Shown here: in pieces, positions 1 through 8,451 of the stretch | Position numbering within the stretch: the stretch's first letter is position 1 | Layout: each line of letters starts with the position of its first letter | Source: Cyanobacteria bacterium RI_101 | GTDB lineage: Bacteria > Cyanobacteriota > Cyanobacteriia > Cyanobacteriales > Microcystaceae | NCBI GenBank assembly: GCA_016471375.1 | Contig: WGLZ01000061.1 | Coordinates: 1-40,786 of the forward strand | Length of the DNA stretch: 40,786 nt | Direction: 5' to 3' | Position numbers and translations under genes: made by a program | The notes under the pieces: generated by a model | Told to the model about the DNA's origin: nothing | The model's database searches: none | What the model saw: only the letters and a program-made list of their open reading frames with translations

Positions 1-25
1 AAGGAATTCGGCGCTGTCCCTTGAA

Positions 26-53
26 ATCTGAAATCTGTCATCTGAAATCTGCC
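26..53. repeat. Heptanucleotide tandem repeat, 4 units
   Basis: Four 7-base units of the form ATCTGAA/ATCTGTC/ATCTGAA/ATCTGCC run directly into the stop codon (53-55) of the minus-strand gene. Such short tandemly repeated repetitive (STRR) heptamers are a known cyanobacterial feature. The same units recur at 6806-6868. Confidence 0.8.
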
Positions 54-556
54 TAAAGGGTTTCTTGATACTCCTGAAGAAGCGCCAAAATATTCCCTAA
101 CTGTTGTCGTTGGGGGACGCCGGGGTCGAGTTGGAATTGAATGAGCGCAATACGATATCGAGTTTCGATTCGAGTTCGGCGAGTTTGGCGTTCTCTTTCC
201 TCAATTCGCTCAATCTCAGCTCGTGTAATCTCTTCTTCTCGGCTTCGAGCCTCAGAAATTCTTCGTTGCTCCTCTCTAACTCGGCGTTGCTCCTCCTCAA
301 TTCTAAAGTTCTCTTCTCTAGCTCGGCGTTGCTCCTCCTCAAGGATTCGACGTCGTTCCTCAAAACGGACAAACCCCCGTAGGATTTGATCAGCCACCAA
401 CAGGCTGAACGTAATCCCCACCAGAGAGAGGCCAAACCATTGGGGGATGGGGAGGTCGTAGTTTCGGAATTGGAGCTTGTCATAGCTAAGAACAACGCTG
501 GTGATGAATAACAGAAGGGTCGCCAGAATGGCGATTAAAGTCTGAAGATCAAACAT
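53..556 (-). CDS. Small membrane protein with charged coiled coil
   Basis: I do not recognise a named family. The 167-residue product starts at an ATG. It has two hydrophobic segments (about residues 4-24 and 38-60), then a long Glu/Arg-rich helix (about 65-135) that reads as a coiled coil, and a short C-terminal domain. The arrangement suggests a membrane-anchored coiled-coil scaffold, which is inference. The coiled coil contains a 26-base direct repeat (275-300 and 317-342, one mismatch) spaced 42 bases apart, so it adds exactly 14 residues, or two heptads. The stop codon abuts a heptanucleotide repeat array. Another minus-strand frame is also open here and also looks coiled-coil-like, but it lacks the two clean membrane segments, so I prefer this frame. 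Confidence 0.6.
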   Translation of the reverse strand: MFDLQTLIAILATLLLFITSVVLSYDKLQFRNYDLPIPQWFGLSLVGITFSLLVADQILRGFVRFEERRRILEEEQRRAREENFRIEEEQRRVREEQRRISEARSREEEITRAEIERIEERERQTRRTRIETRYRIALIQFQLDPGVPQRQQLGNILALLQEYQETL

Positions 557-694
557 AAGGTGTCCCGTCCGGCTCTTCTATTATACAACCGGCTATACAA
601 TCGGCGCCTTACAAACGAAGAGCGCCGTCTGAGTTAGAAACAATACGGCGCTTCGATGCCCCTCCCTAGCATAGTCAACGCCAATGGGCTTTGA

Positions 695-700
695 TATAGT
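695..700 (+). promoter_or_regulatory. Possible -10 box of the cobalt/nickel operon
   Basis: TATAGT is a good sigma-70-type -10 hexamer. Transcription would begin near 707, inside the TTG-started reading frame that opens at 704, which favours the ATG at 740 as the true start. No convincing -35 box is visible, and I see no cobalamin riboswitch elements in 557-739. Confidence 0.3.
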
Positions 701-739
701 GGGTTGAGGGACGCGAGTTATCGCCAACATTGTTCAAAC

Positions 740-1621
740 ATGGAACTTAAAACCTTTAACCAGCGGCATTTAACCGGAGGAAAAAAGGCGTTTTACCAAA
801 CGGCGCTGATTGTTTGCGCTTCTTTTTTGTTTTCCGGTTGCGGGCAAGAACGGGCGACTCAGCCTGATAATTCGCCAGCGCCGTCCAGCGCCGCTCAAGA
901 CGCCGGAACCTTGGCTATTTACGCCAACGGGGAGGATTTTGTGCGTCAAGGATTCATCAGCAAGGACGGCTGGAAAATTCGTTTCGACCAGGTTGAGGTC
1001 ACCCTAGATCAGGTCACCGCCTATCAAAGCGATCCCCCCTTCGATCCTCGGACTGAACCGCCCGCCGATCCCCAAGCCCAGATTAAAGTCAGTCTTCAGG
1101 AAACCAAAACGCTGGATTTAGCCCAGGGGGACGAAGCCGCCGAGCCGATTCTCGTTGCCTCAGTGGCCGCGCCGGCCGGTCGTTACAACGCTTTGTCTTG
1201 GCGCCTAGCAAAGTCCGGGGGCAAGCCGCCCTTAATGCTCAAAGGCGTCGCCGTTAAAGACGGTCAAGAAATCCCCTTTACTCTGACGTTGGATCAAGAA
1301 CTGGCCTTTGTCTGCGGCGATTTTGTCGGGGATAAGCGCAAAGGTCTTGTTGAAGCGGGACAGGAGGGGGAGCTAGAGGCGACCTTTCACTTTGACCACC
1401 TCTTTGGCGACGCCGACGCCCCGGCGGACGACGAGTTAAACACCGGCGCTTTAGGGTTTGCTCCCCTGGCGGCGTTGGCCCAGGACGGTCAAGTTAACCT
1501 CGATCTGGCGGCGCTGAAAGCTAAGCTTTCCCAGGAAGACTACGCCAAACTGTTGAAAATTTTGCCTTCCCTCGGTCATGTGGGAGAAGGCCACTGTCGG
1601 GAGACCCTGTTAACCTCATGA
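740..1621 (+). CDS. Lipoprotein encoded first in the Co/Ni ECF operon
   Basis: The 293-residue product has a basic N-terminus, a hydrophobic stretch and a lipobox-like LFSGC, with Cys34 as the likely lipidated residue. The mature part resembles DUF4382-type or metal-binding beta-sandwich lipoproteins, with segments such as GWKIRFDQVEVTLDQV and AAPAGRYNALSWRL. An acidic, His-containing stretch (FHFDHLFGDADAP) near the C-terminus could bind metal, and two cysteines (in FVCGDF and GHCRET) could form a disulfide or help bind metal. The frame opens upstream at a TTG (704), but the ATG at 740 is preferred because it places the signal sequence normally. The stop codon overlaps the next start as ATGA, so the gene is translationally coupled to the transporter. 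A role as metal-binding accessory is inferred from this context only. Confidence 0.7.
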   Translation: MELKTFNQRHLTGGKKAFYQTALIVCASFLFSGCGQERATQPDNSPAPSSAAQDAGTLAIYANGEDFVRQGFISKDGWKIRFDQVEVTLDQVTAYQSDPPFDPRTEPPADPQAQIKVSLQETKTLDLAQGDEAAEPILVASVAAPAGRYNALSWRLAKSGGKPPLMLKGVAVKDGQEIPFTLTLDQELAFVCGDFVGDKRKGLVEAGQEGELEATFHFDHLFGDADAPADDELNTGALGFAPLAALAQDGQVNLDLAALKAKLSQEDYAKLLKILPSLGHVGEGHCRETLLTS

Positions 1622-2130
1622 GCTTTCAAGTAAACAAAAATATTGTTTTTTTCCTCGGTCTGCTCTGGTTTGGGGGCTGGCAAACCCCCGCCGGCGCCCA
1701 CGGAGTCGCCCTAGAGTATCAACCCCTCCAGACCTATCGGATCAAGGCGACCTACGATGGCGGCAAGCCCATGGCCGAGGCCCAGGTTGCGGTTTTCGCG
1801 CCGGACAATCCCACTCAGCCTTGGTTAAAGGCGACCACAGACGGGGAAGGGCAATTTCTCTTTAATCCCCCGGCGCCGGGGAATTGGGAAGTGCGAGTGC
1901 GCCAGGGGGGCCACGGCAATATTATTGTGGTGCCAGTGGCGGAGCCAAAGTTAAAACCCTTAGCCCCGCCCGAAGCGAGAGAACCCGGCCCGGTAAAAAC
2001 CGCCGCTCTCGGCGCCTACACCCCCCTGCAAAAAGGAGTGATGATCGGCGCCGTTCTCTGGGGTTGCCTGGGCACGGCTTTATTTTTTACCCGTAAACCG
2101 AAACCTTTAGAAAAAGATGCACATTCCTGA
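1618..2130 (+). CDS. CbiL/NikL-like accessory protein of Co/Ni ECF transporter
   Basis: The 170-residue product has an N-terminal signal peptide ending near AGAHG. It then has a carboxypeptidase-regulatory-like beta domain (about 35-105, with the pattern TYDGGKPMAEAQVAVFAP ... TTDGEGQFLF), a Pro-rich linker, and one C-terminal membrane helix (GVMIGAVLWGCLGTALFF) followed by basic residues. This is the architecture of the extra membrane-anchored component (NikL or CbiL-like) found beside CbiM/NikM in Co2+/Ni2+ ECF transporters, where it replaces CbiN/NikN. It overlaps the upstream lipoprotein gene by 4 bases and cbiM by 14 bases. The metal cannot be decided from sequence. Confidence 0.75.
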   Translation: MSFQVNKNIVFFLGLLWFGGWQTPAGAHGVALEYQPLQTYRIKATYDGGKPMAEAQVAVFAPDNPTQPWLKATTDGEGQFLFNPPAPGNWEVRVRQGGHGNIIVVPVAEPKLKPLAPPEAREPGPVKTAALGAYTPLQKGVMIGAVLWGCLGTALFFTRKPKPLEKDAHS

Positions 2131-2764
2131 CGGCCTCCTGCCGGCGCCGGTCTTGATAGGCGGCTACGCCCTGACGGGGCTAGGAACTTGGTATTCCCTC
2201 AAACAAATTAACCGTCGCCCCGATCCCTCCGCCGAGACGCCCAAGGCGGCGCTGTTGACGGCGGCTTTTTTTGTGGCCTCTTCTATTCATATTCCCATTC
2301 CCCCCGCCAGCGTCCATCTTGTCTTAAACGGTTTATTGGGCGTCGTTTTGGGCTACTACGCTTTTCCCGCTATTTTAATCGGCCTGTTTTTACAGGCGGT
2401 CATGTTTGGTCACGGCGGCCTGACGACCCTTGGGGTGAATACCGCCATGATGGGGGGAGCGGCGCTGTTGGCTTACTATCTGTTTCAGTTTCATCATTCT
2501 TGTCAAGGATTTTTGGGGGGGAACAGAGCCTTAGCCCTCTTCGCCTTTCTGGCGGGCGCCCTAGGAGTCGGCCTAGCGGCGCTGATTTTCGCCTTCTTAA
2601 TTTTGACCACCCTCCCCGCGGATGTGAACGCCGGCGCCGAACGTGTGGCGATCTACGGGCTGATGCTGGCTCACTTGCCCCTGATGGTGATTGAAGGAAT
2701 TTTTACCGCCATGCTGGCGCTGTTTCTCCAGCGAGTTAAGCCAGAGTTACTTAAATTAGGCTAA
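2117..2764 (+). CDS. cbiM: Co/Ni ECF transporter substrate-binding subunit CbiM/NikM
   Basis: The 215-residue integral membrane protein begins with MHIPDGLLP. In this family the N-terminal Met-His inserts into the core and coordinates Co2+ or Ni2+. The family signature SIHIPIPPASVHLVLNGLLG and the run QAVMFGHGGLTTLGVNTAMMG are present, along with about six to seven hydrophobic segments. This is the S component that captures the ion; CbiQ and CbiO supply coupling and energy. The reading frame overlaps the upstream accessory gene by 14 bases, and its last base is the first base of the cbiQ start codon, so stoichiometric co-translation is likely. Confidence 0.93.
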   Translation: MHIPDGLLPAPVLIGGYALTGLGTWYSLKQINRRPDPSAETPKAALLTAAFFVASSIHIPIPPASVHLVLNGLLGVVLGYYAFPAILIGLFLQAVMFGHGGLTTLGVNTAMMGGAALLAYYLFQFHHSCQGFLGGNRALALFAFLAGALGVGLAALIFAFLILTTLPADVNAGAERVAIYGLMLAHLPLMVIEGIFTAMLALFLQRVKPELLKLG

Positions 2765-3522
2765 TGAAAACAGGATTAGATCATTATGTCGATCTCCAAT
2801 CCTGGTTACATCAGTGGGAACCCCGGTGTAAACTGATCGGTCTAACGGCGCTGATCTTCGCCTTTGCCGGGGTTCAAAACTGGCGCTTAATTCCCTACAT
2901 GGTCGGTATAACTTTGGCGATCTACGCTTTATCGCAATTACCCTTAAAATTTTGGTTGACCCGGATTCGTTATCCCGGTCTTTTCCTGCTGGGAATGGCG
3001 GCGCTGTTGCCTTTTGTGGCGGGAGAAACGGTTCTTTGGAGTCTAAGGGGAATCAGTCTGCGTCAGGAGGGACTGCTGGCGCTGGTTTTAATCTCCGCCC
3101 GTTTCCTATCTATCATTACTGTCGTCTTAATTTTACTCGGCTCCACTCCCTTCCTAACCCTAGCTCATACCCTCCGAACTTTAGGGGTTCCGGCGCTGTT
3201 AACCGATATGCTGTTGTTAGTTTACCGCTACTTGTTTGAGACCGGCGAATCTTTAACCCAGACCCAAAGGAGCATGAAATTACGGGGATTTTCTCCCAAG
3301 CTGGAAAGGAAAACCCTCCAGGGTTTAGCCAGTTTAACCGGCACTCTTTTAACGCGCAGTTACGAGCGGTCGGAACGGGTCTATCAAGCGATGCGGACTC
3401 GGGGCTACGGCGCCGGATATCGCCGGGCCAACCGTCCTCCCGCTTGGGGCAGTCTGGTCGGTTTAAGCCTCTGTTTAACAACGGCGTTGGGTTTCGCGAT
3501 CGCCGGGGTGATCTTGGGATGA
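2764..3522 (+). CDS. cbiQ: ECF transporter transmembrane subunit CbiQ
   Basis: The 252-residue T component carries several membrane helices. It has the cytoplasmic coupling region around residues 160-215, with the Ala/Arg-Gly motifs SMKLRGFSPK and AMRTRGYGAG that engage the ATPase grooves. It starts on the final A of the cbiM stop codon (TAATG-type overlap), and its stop overlaps the cbiO start as ATGA. Its job is to transmit ATP hydrolysis by CbiO to the toppling S component CbiM. Confidence 0.92.
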   Translation: MKTGLDHYVDLQSWLHQWEPRCKLIGLTALIFAFAGVQNWRLIPYMVGITLAIYALSQLPLKFWLTRIRYPGLFLLGMAALLPFVAGETVLWSLRGISLRQEGLLALVLISARFLSIITVVLILLGSTPFLTLAHTLRTLGVPALLTDMLLLVYRYLFETGESLTQTQRSMKLRGFSPKLERKTLQGLASLTGTLLTRSYERSERVYQAMRTRGYGAGYRRANRPPAWGSLVGLSLCLTTALGFAIAGVILG

Positions 3523-4238
3523 CGGTTCCGGCGCTGACGATTACCGACCTCTGGTTTTCCTATCCCGATCAAGCCGACGCGCTCCGGGGCGTAACCTTAC
3601 AAATTAACCCGGGGGAGCGGTGGGGAGTGATCGGCTCTAACGGCTCCGGCAAAACCACCTTATTTCTCCTAATTTGCGGCGTTCTAGCGCCGAAAGTCGG
3701 GGAGATTAAACTGTTTAATCAACGCGTTAAACCGGGCCAGTTTTATCCTGAAATCGGCCTGGTTTTCCAAAACCCCGACGACCAACTTTTCTGCCCTTCG
3801 GTCTGGGAAGATATCGCCTTCGCTCCCCAAAATTTAGGCCTCTCGGAAACGGAGATTCAAGAACGGGTCGCCTCGGCGCTAGCGATGACAGGAATAGAGG
3901 CTCTCGCCCAGCGCCCTCCCCATCACCTCTCCGGCGGCGAAAAACGGATGGCCGCCATCGCCGGGGTTCTAGCCATGAAGCCGAAAATGATTCTCTACGA
4001 CGAACCCAGCGCCAATCTGGATCACCGGGCCCGGCGCCGTTTGATTCAGTTCCTACAACGCTCTGCGGAAACCTTAATCATTTCCTCCCACGATCTAGAA
4101 TTGATCCTCGAAGTCTGCGACCGGACGGCGCTGTTGGATCGGGGAACAATCGCGGCGACCGGCGCTTGTCGTCAACTGTTGGGGGATCGGGCATTAATGG
4201 AGCGCTATGGGTTAGAAACGCCCTATTCTTTATCCTAA
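3519..4238 (+). CDS. cbiO: ECF transporter ATPase CbiO
   Basis: The ABC ATPase of 239 residues starts at the ATG that overlaps the cbiQ stop (ATGA). The frame is open further upstream but that part lies inside cbiQ. Visible motifs are Walker [10 protein letters not shown], a Q-loop in [10 protein letters not shown] (the PDDQ form typical of ECF ATPases), signature [13 protein letters not shown], Walker [13 protein letters not shown] and the H-loop SSHD. It is the only ATPase in the operon and presumably works as a homodimer. Its 3' end overlaps the convergent phosphofructokinase gene by 9 bases, leaving no room for an intergenic terminator. Confidence 0.93.
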   Translation: MTVPALTITDLWFSYPDQADALRGVTLQINPGERWGVIGSNGSGKTTLFLLICGVLAPKVGEIKLFNQRVKPGQFYPEIGLVFQNPDDQLFCPSVWEDIAFAPQNLGLSETEIQERVASALAMTGIEALAQRPPHHLSGGEKRMAAIAGVLAMKPKMILYDEPSANLDHRARRRLIQFLQRSAETLIISSHDLELILEVCDRTALLDRGTIAATGACRQLLGDRALMERYGLETPYSLS

Positions 4239-5378
4239 GTAGATTCCTAAAGAGCGAGCGGTTTGCACCATAAAGCCCTCGGGATCGACGGGAAAAGCGC
4301 AAACGCCGTCGGCGTGGCATTTTTTAATAATTTTAATAATGGGTTTGAGGGGCGCGCTTTGGACTTGCCCCTCCCGCCAAACCACCACATGGTCAAATTC
4401 CCCTTTTTCAACCAGTTCCACGGCTTTGACGCCGTAGGCGGTAGCCAGCAAACGGTCGAGGGAAAGGGGCGTGCCGCTTCGTTGTAGATGTCCCAAGGTG
4501 GTGGCGCGGATATCCAGCGCCGTAATATCGCAGAAATCCGGGTCGTGATTCTGACAGAGATGTTCGGTTTGCTGGAGGATGGCCTCGGCTAAACAATCGC
4601 CGATGTATTTTTGGCTCTGATGATGGGAGTCCTTGACCCCTTCGGAAATAACAATCAAGGCGAAATGACGCCCAGAACTCCGCAGTTTCATCAACTGATG
4701 GCAACAGCCGTTGATCAGTTCCGGGGTTAAAGCGGGGGTAATCTCCGGGATCAGGATAATATCGGCGCCGCCGGCGATGCCCGCGTGGAGCGCCAGGTGT
4801 CCCGCGTCCCGCCCCATCACCTGGACGACAATGATACGCTCATGGCTGGCGGCGGTAAAGGTGAGGTCGTAGAGCGCCTGGGTGACGATTTCCACCGCGG
4901 TGGTAAAGCCCACGGCCCATTCGGTGAAGGGCACGTCGTTATCGATGGTCTTGGGCACAGCGACAATATTCCAGTTTCCCTTTTCCGCCAAACCGTAAAT
5001 AATATCCAAACTGCCGTCCCCCCCCACCACAATCAGGGCGTCGAGGTTCATGACCTCGTAACCTTTGAGAATGGTTTCGGCGATGGCGGGTTCTTCGGGA
5101 TGACCCTTACTGAGGGAGCCAAGGACGCTACCGCTGAGGAATTGCAAGACATCCAAACCCTTGAGCATCCCCGGTAGAGCGTAACCGTGTTTGGTTAACA
5201 GCAACTCGTCCGGTTGATATTTCCCCCTAGCGATTTCTATAAAGCCGTCGGTGCCGTAGGGAATACCGAAAACATCCCAGCCCTTAAGGCTAGAGGACTT
5301 TACCACCGCTCGAATAACGGCGTTCAGTCCCGGACAATCCCCGCCGCTGGTTAAAATCCCGACCCGTTTGGCGTCCAT
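4230..5378 (-). CDS. pfkA: 6-phosphofructokinase
   Basis: The 382-residue PfkA-family protein makes fructose 1,6-bisphosphate. Motifs: [12 protein letters not shown] (12-23), GGDGS (119-123), PKTIDND (142-148, with the catalytic Asp), and [10 protein letters not shown] (about 188-197). The Gly in GGDGS is typical of nucleotide-using enzymes, whereas PPi-dependent enzymes have GGDD. However, the Lys in PKTIDND is the residue typical of PPi enzymes, where E. coli has Gly. The phosphoryl donor is therefore best left open. An AGGAGA Shine-Dalgarno sequence precedes the ATG. The gene converges on cbiO with a 9-base overlap. Confidence 0.92.
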   Translation of the reverse strand: MDAKRVGILTSGGDCPGLNAVIRAVVKSSSLKGWDVFGIPYGTDGFIEIARGKYQPDELLLTKHGYALPGMLKGLDVLQFLSGSVLGSLSKGHPEEPAIAETILKGYEVMNLDALIVVGGDGSLDIIYGLAEKGNWNIVAVPKTIDNDVPFTEWAVGFTTAVEIVTQALYDLTFTAASHERIIVVQVMGRDAGHLALHAGIAGGADIILIPEITPALTPELINGCCHQLMKLRSSGRHFALIVISEGVKDSHHQSQKYIGDCLAEAILQQTEHLCQNHDPDFCDITALDIRATTLGHLQRSGTPLSLDRLLATAYGVKAVELVEKGEFDHVVVWREGQVQSAPLKPIIKIIKKCHADGVCAFPVDPEGFMVQTARSLGIYLG

Positions 5379-5417
5379 GGTTGAGTCTCCTGTTTTTTGA
5401 TTACATTTTTTTGGGTT

Positions 5418-5577
5418 TTATCCCCCTCAATCCCCCTTTGTAAGGGGCACTTTGAAGGGAACATCTCAGATTTGTCAGTTACTTTGTTTGCCCTCATCCC
5501 CCAGCCCCTTCTCCCAGAACGGGAGAAAGGGAGTCAAAGTCCCTCTCCCGCTTTGGGAGAGGGATTTAGGGTGAGGG
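5418..5577. repeat. Dispersed G/C-rich palindromic repeats
   Basis: Two families of cyanobacterial dispersed repeats lie between pfkA and the next gene. 5418-5458 holds a CCCCCTTTGTAAGGGG-like palindrome. 5491-5577 is a longer nested element with outer arms CCCTCA/TGAGGG and an inner perfect hairpin, CCCTCTCCC-GCTTT-GGGAGAGGG-like. A short open frame over the region is probably not a gene. Confidence 0.7.
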
Positions 5578-5631
5578 TCAGAGTTTAAAGCGTACTCGTT
5601 GCAACGTTGAGATGCTCCCGATGCGGTTTGA

Positions 5632-6663
<1,032 letters not shown>

Positions 6664-6698
6664 GGCGGATTCTCCTAGGGGTTGGGGATTGGGGGTTA

Positions 6699-6720
6699 GG
6701 GCTTCGACTACGCTCAGCCC
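6699..6720. repeat. Dispersed palindrome (CTTCGACTACGCTCAG family)
   Basis: A 22-base imperfect palindrome starts GGGCTTCGAC and ends CTCAGCCC. Its core (6702-6717) recurs at 9454, 28204, 34427 and 34453 (inverted), and in altered form inside nifJ at 10342. Confidence 0.75.
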
Positions 6721-6805
6721 TCGACGGGCGTTAAAATTAACGGTTTTGAACTGCTCAGGGAGCCGAAGCTTTCGATTGGTTTTTCAGACAAGCAAACGGC
6801 GCTAA

Positions 6806-6868
6806 ATCTGAAATCTGTCATCTGAAATCTGTCATCTGAAATCTGTTAACTGATAACTGTTAACTGAA
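6806..6868. repeat. Heptanucleotide tandem repeat, 9 units
   Basis: Nine 7-base units in a row alternate ATCTGAA/ATCTGTC and then drift to AACTGAT/AACTGTT/AACTGAA. The last units run into the radical SAM gene (6860-7477) and supply its stop codon and final Phe-Ser codons. Confidence 0.85.
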
Positions 6869-7477
6869 AAGCTGGCCTCGAAAACCGGTGAATAAGCGAG
6901 TTCCATCTTTGAGAATATGGATCTCCAGTTGGTCGCTGGCCCAGGTCAGTTGATCCGCCAGCGCCGGATTGAAGACGCGGACTCGCTGATTTTTGGAGGA
7001 CACTAAAGAGTCTGGGGAATGAATCGCCAGATGCTCTAGGTAGGGGCCGTCAATCAGTAAGTCTAATTCCGCCAACAGTTCCCCGGCGCCGGGGGGAGCT
7101 TGGGAACCCCGCAGTTCTTCGAGGGTAAAGCCGGTAAAGGACATGGCGGTTAATCCCTTGGCTTTCACTAAACGGGCCAGTTGAGCTAAAGCCGGCGCTT
7201 GCCAGAACGGTTCGCCCCCGGAAAAGGTAACGCCCTGATTGCGGGGATTGCCGAGGATTTTGTCGGCTAATTCTGGGACGGCGACCACTTGATTTTCCTC
7301 AAAAGACCAGGAGCCGGGGTTAAAACAGCCGGGACATTCCCGCAGACACCCCTGCACCCAGACCACCGCCCGAGCGCCGGGGCCGTTGACCTGGGATTCG
7401 TCCACATAGCCCATGATGTTGAGATAGCCGGGGGGCAAGTTGAGGGGCGGCGGCAGGTTGGCGTTAATGGTATTCAT
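6860..7477 (-). CDS. NrdG-like radical SAM activating protein
   Basis: The 205-residue protein has the radical SAM cluster motif CLRECPGC (CxxxCxxC, about residues 43-50) and a downstream GGE segment (VTFSGGEPFWQ) used for SAM binding. Its closest architecture is the small activases of glycyl radical enzymes (NrdG, PflA type), usually annotated as 4Fe-4S single-cluster proteins. No glycyl-radical partner (nrdD, pflB) is in the window, so the target is unknown. Its place downstream of nifJ and the DUF29 array on the same strand fits oxygen-sensitive chemistry. The C-terminus ends inside a heptad repeat array. Confidence 0.8.
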   Translation of the reverse strand: MNTINANLPPPLNLPPGYLNIMGYVDESQVNGPGARAVVWVQGCLRECPGCFNPGSWSFEENQVVAVPELADKILGNPRNQGVTFSGGEPFWQAPALAQLARLVKAKGLTAMSFTGFTLEELRGSQAPPGAGELLAELDLLIDGPYLEHLAIHSPDSLVSSKNQRVRVFNPALADQLTWASDQLEIHILKDGTRLFTGFRGQLFS

Positions 7478-7509
7478 CAGTTTAGAGTCGGGTTAGTTTG
7501 AGGCTAGTT

Positions 7510-7528
7510 CCCCCCTTGCAAAGGGGGG
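7510..7528. repeat. C6/G6 palindrome between radical SAM and DUF29 genes
   Basis: CCCCCCTT-GCA-AAGGGGGG is an 8-bp-stem palindrome of the dispersed CCCCTTTGCAAAGGGG type. It could form a strong RNA hairpin in the 61 bases between the DUF29 array and the radical SAM gene, and so lower read-through. Confidence 0.7.
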
Positions 7529-7538
7529 TTAGGGGGGA

Positions 7539-8000
7539 TTAAACATCTTCTAAATCCGGCAAAAACCGGCGCTCTAAAATTTGTTCAACAGTGAAAGGGA
7601 GGCTTTCAGGAAAAGCGCCGGGGGGTAAGCCGGTTTCTTCAGAAGCGAGAAAGCGGGCGTCTTGATAGCAGTCCTCCAGAACTTCCAGAAGGTAGCGTTT
7701 AAGACTGAGACTGTCTCGTAAAATTCGTTTAATGTTGTTGCGGCGCTCTTGAATAAATACGAGCCAAGCTCTTGAGCGTTTATTAGATAGATATTGCCAT
7801 TTTAGAAAATACCATAAAATTTGCATCACATACTCCTCAAGGGAAAGCTTTTGGCTAATTCCTATTGATGCCAATTCTTCGATTAAGTTTTCATAATTCA
7901 GGCGCTCAACCTGCCGGGTTTTCAATAACTCGACAGTCTCCGTTAACCAAAGGTTAAAGTCCTGTTCATAGAGCGTTTTAGAAGAAACAGAGCTAATCAT
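7539..8000 (-). CDS. DUF29 family protein, copy 1 (most downstream)
   Basis: The 153-residue DUF29 protein carries the family hallmarks in order: LYEQDFNLWLTETVELL, YENLIEELASIG, a helical KWQY segment, SLKRYLLEVLEDCYQDARFLASEETGL, and a C-terminal FPESLPFTVEQIL. DUF29 is a mostly helical family of unknown function, common and often multicopy in cyanobacteria. This copy is the most divergent of the four, reading ILWYFLKWQYLSNKRSR where the others read LLHLLKWRYQP. It overlaps copy 2 by 8 bases. Confidence 0.88.
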   Translation of the reverse strand: MISSVSSKTLYEQDFNLWLTETVELLKTRQVERLNYENLIEELASIGISQKLSLEEYVMQILWYFLKWQYLSNKRSRAWLVFIQERRNNIKRILRDSLSLKRYLLEVLEDCYQDARFLASEETGLPPGAFPESLPFTVEQILERRFLPDLEDV

Positions 8001-8451
8001 AGAGCGCCTCCGGGTAATAGTCAGGATCTAGGATGTCCGCAGTTGCAAAGGGTAACATTTCGGGAAAGGTGGAAATGGGTAATTCCGTTTCAATCTGAGC
8101 ATAGCGCCGAGCTTTTTGGTAACAGGAGTCTAGGATCTCGTTGCAGTAAACTCGAAGACTGGGGCTATCCTGAAGAGACTCTTCAATCCGATCCCGATGC
8201 TCTAGCAAAGTATAGCGCCAACTATTAGTTTGCTTTTCGGGTTGATAGCGCCATTTGAGAAGATGCATTAAAATTTGGATTAAATTACTCTTCAGGGCGT
8301 GTTTTTGGCTAATTCCCATGGACGCCAATTCTTCGATTAAGTTGTCATAATCCAGACGCTCAACCTGCCGGGCTTTCAATAACTCGACGGTTTCCGTCAA
8401 CCAGAGATGAAAGTCTTGTTCATAAAGGGTTTTAGTTAATACCTGAGTCAC
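7993..8451 (-). CDS. DUF29 family protein, copy 2
   Basis: The 152-residue DUF29 protein begins at a GTG inside the 3' end of copy 3, with a 20-base overlap. The codons just upstream in copy 3 read GGAGAAGAG, placing a ribosome site inside the upstream gene, so translation is probably coupled. The sequence keeps LYEQDFHLWLTETVELL, YDNLIEELASMG, LKWRYQPEKQTNSW and the C-terminal FPEMLPFATADIL block. No enzymatic motif is visible. Confidence 0.88.
   Translation of the reverse strand: MTQVLTKTLYEQDFHLWLTETVELLKARQVERLDYDNLIEELASMGISQKHALKSNLIQILMHLLKWRYQPEKQTNSWRYTLLEHRDRIEESLQDSPSLRVYCNEILDSCYQKARRYAQIETELPISTFPEMLPFATADILDPDYYPEALYD

Noticed and set aside
97-495. 132-codon minus-strand frame as the real gene instead of 53-556
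   Set aside because: It lacks the two clean membrane helices, and its coiled-coil look is explained by the in-phase DNA repeat; the 167-residue frame has a better start and architecture.
557-739. Cobalamin riboswitch upstream of the Co/Ni operon
   Set aside because: I could not find a B12-box-like conserved sequence or a matching stem set in these 183 bases.
5397-5588. Open frame between pfkA and the DHOD-like gene
   Set aside because: It is made almost wholly of palindromic repeat DNA and has no family match or ribosome site.
6806-6868. CRISPR array
   Set aside because: Units are 7 bases with no spacers; this is a tandem heptad repeat. No cas genes are present.
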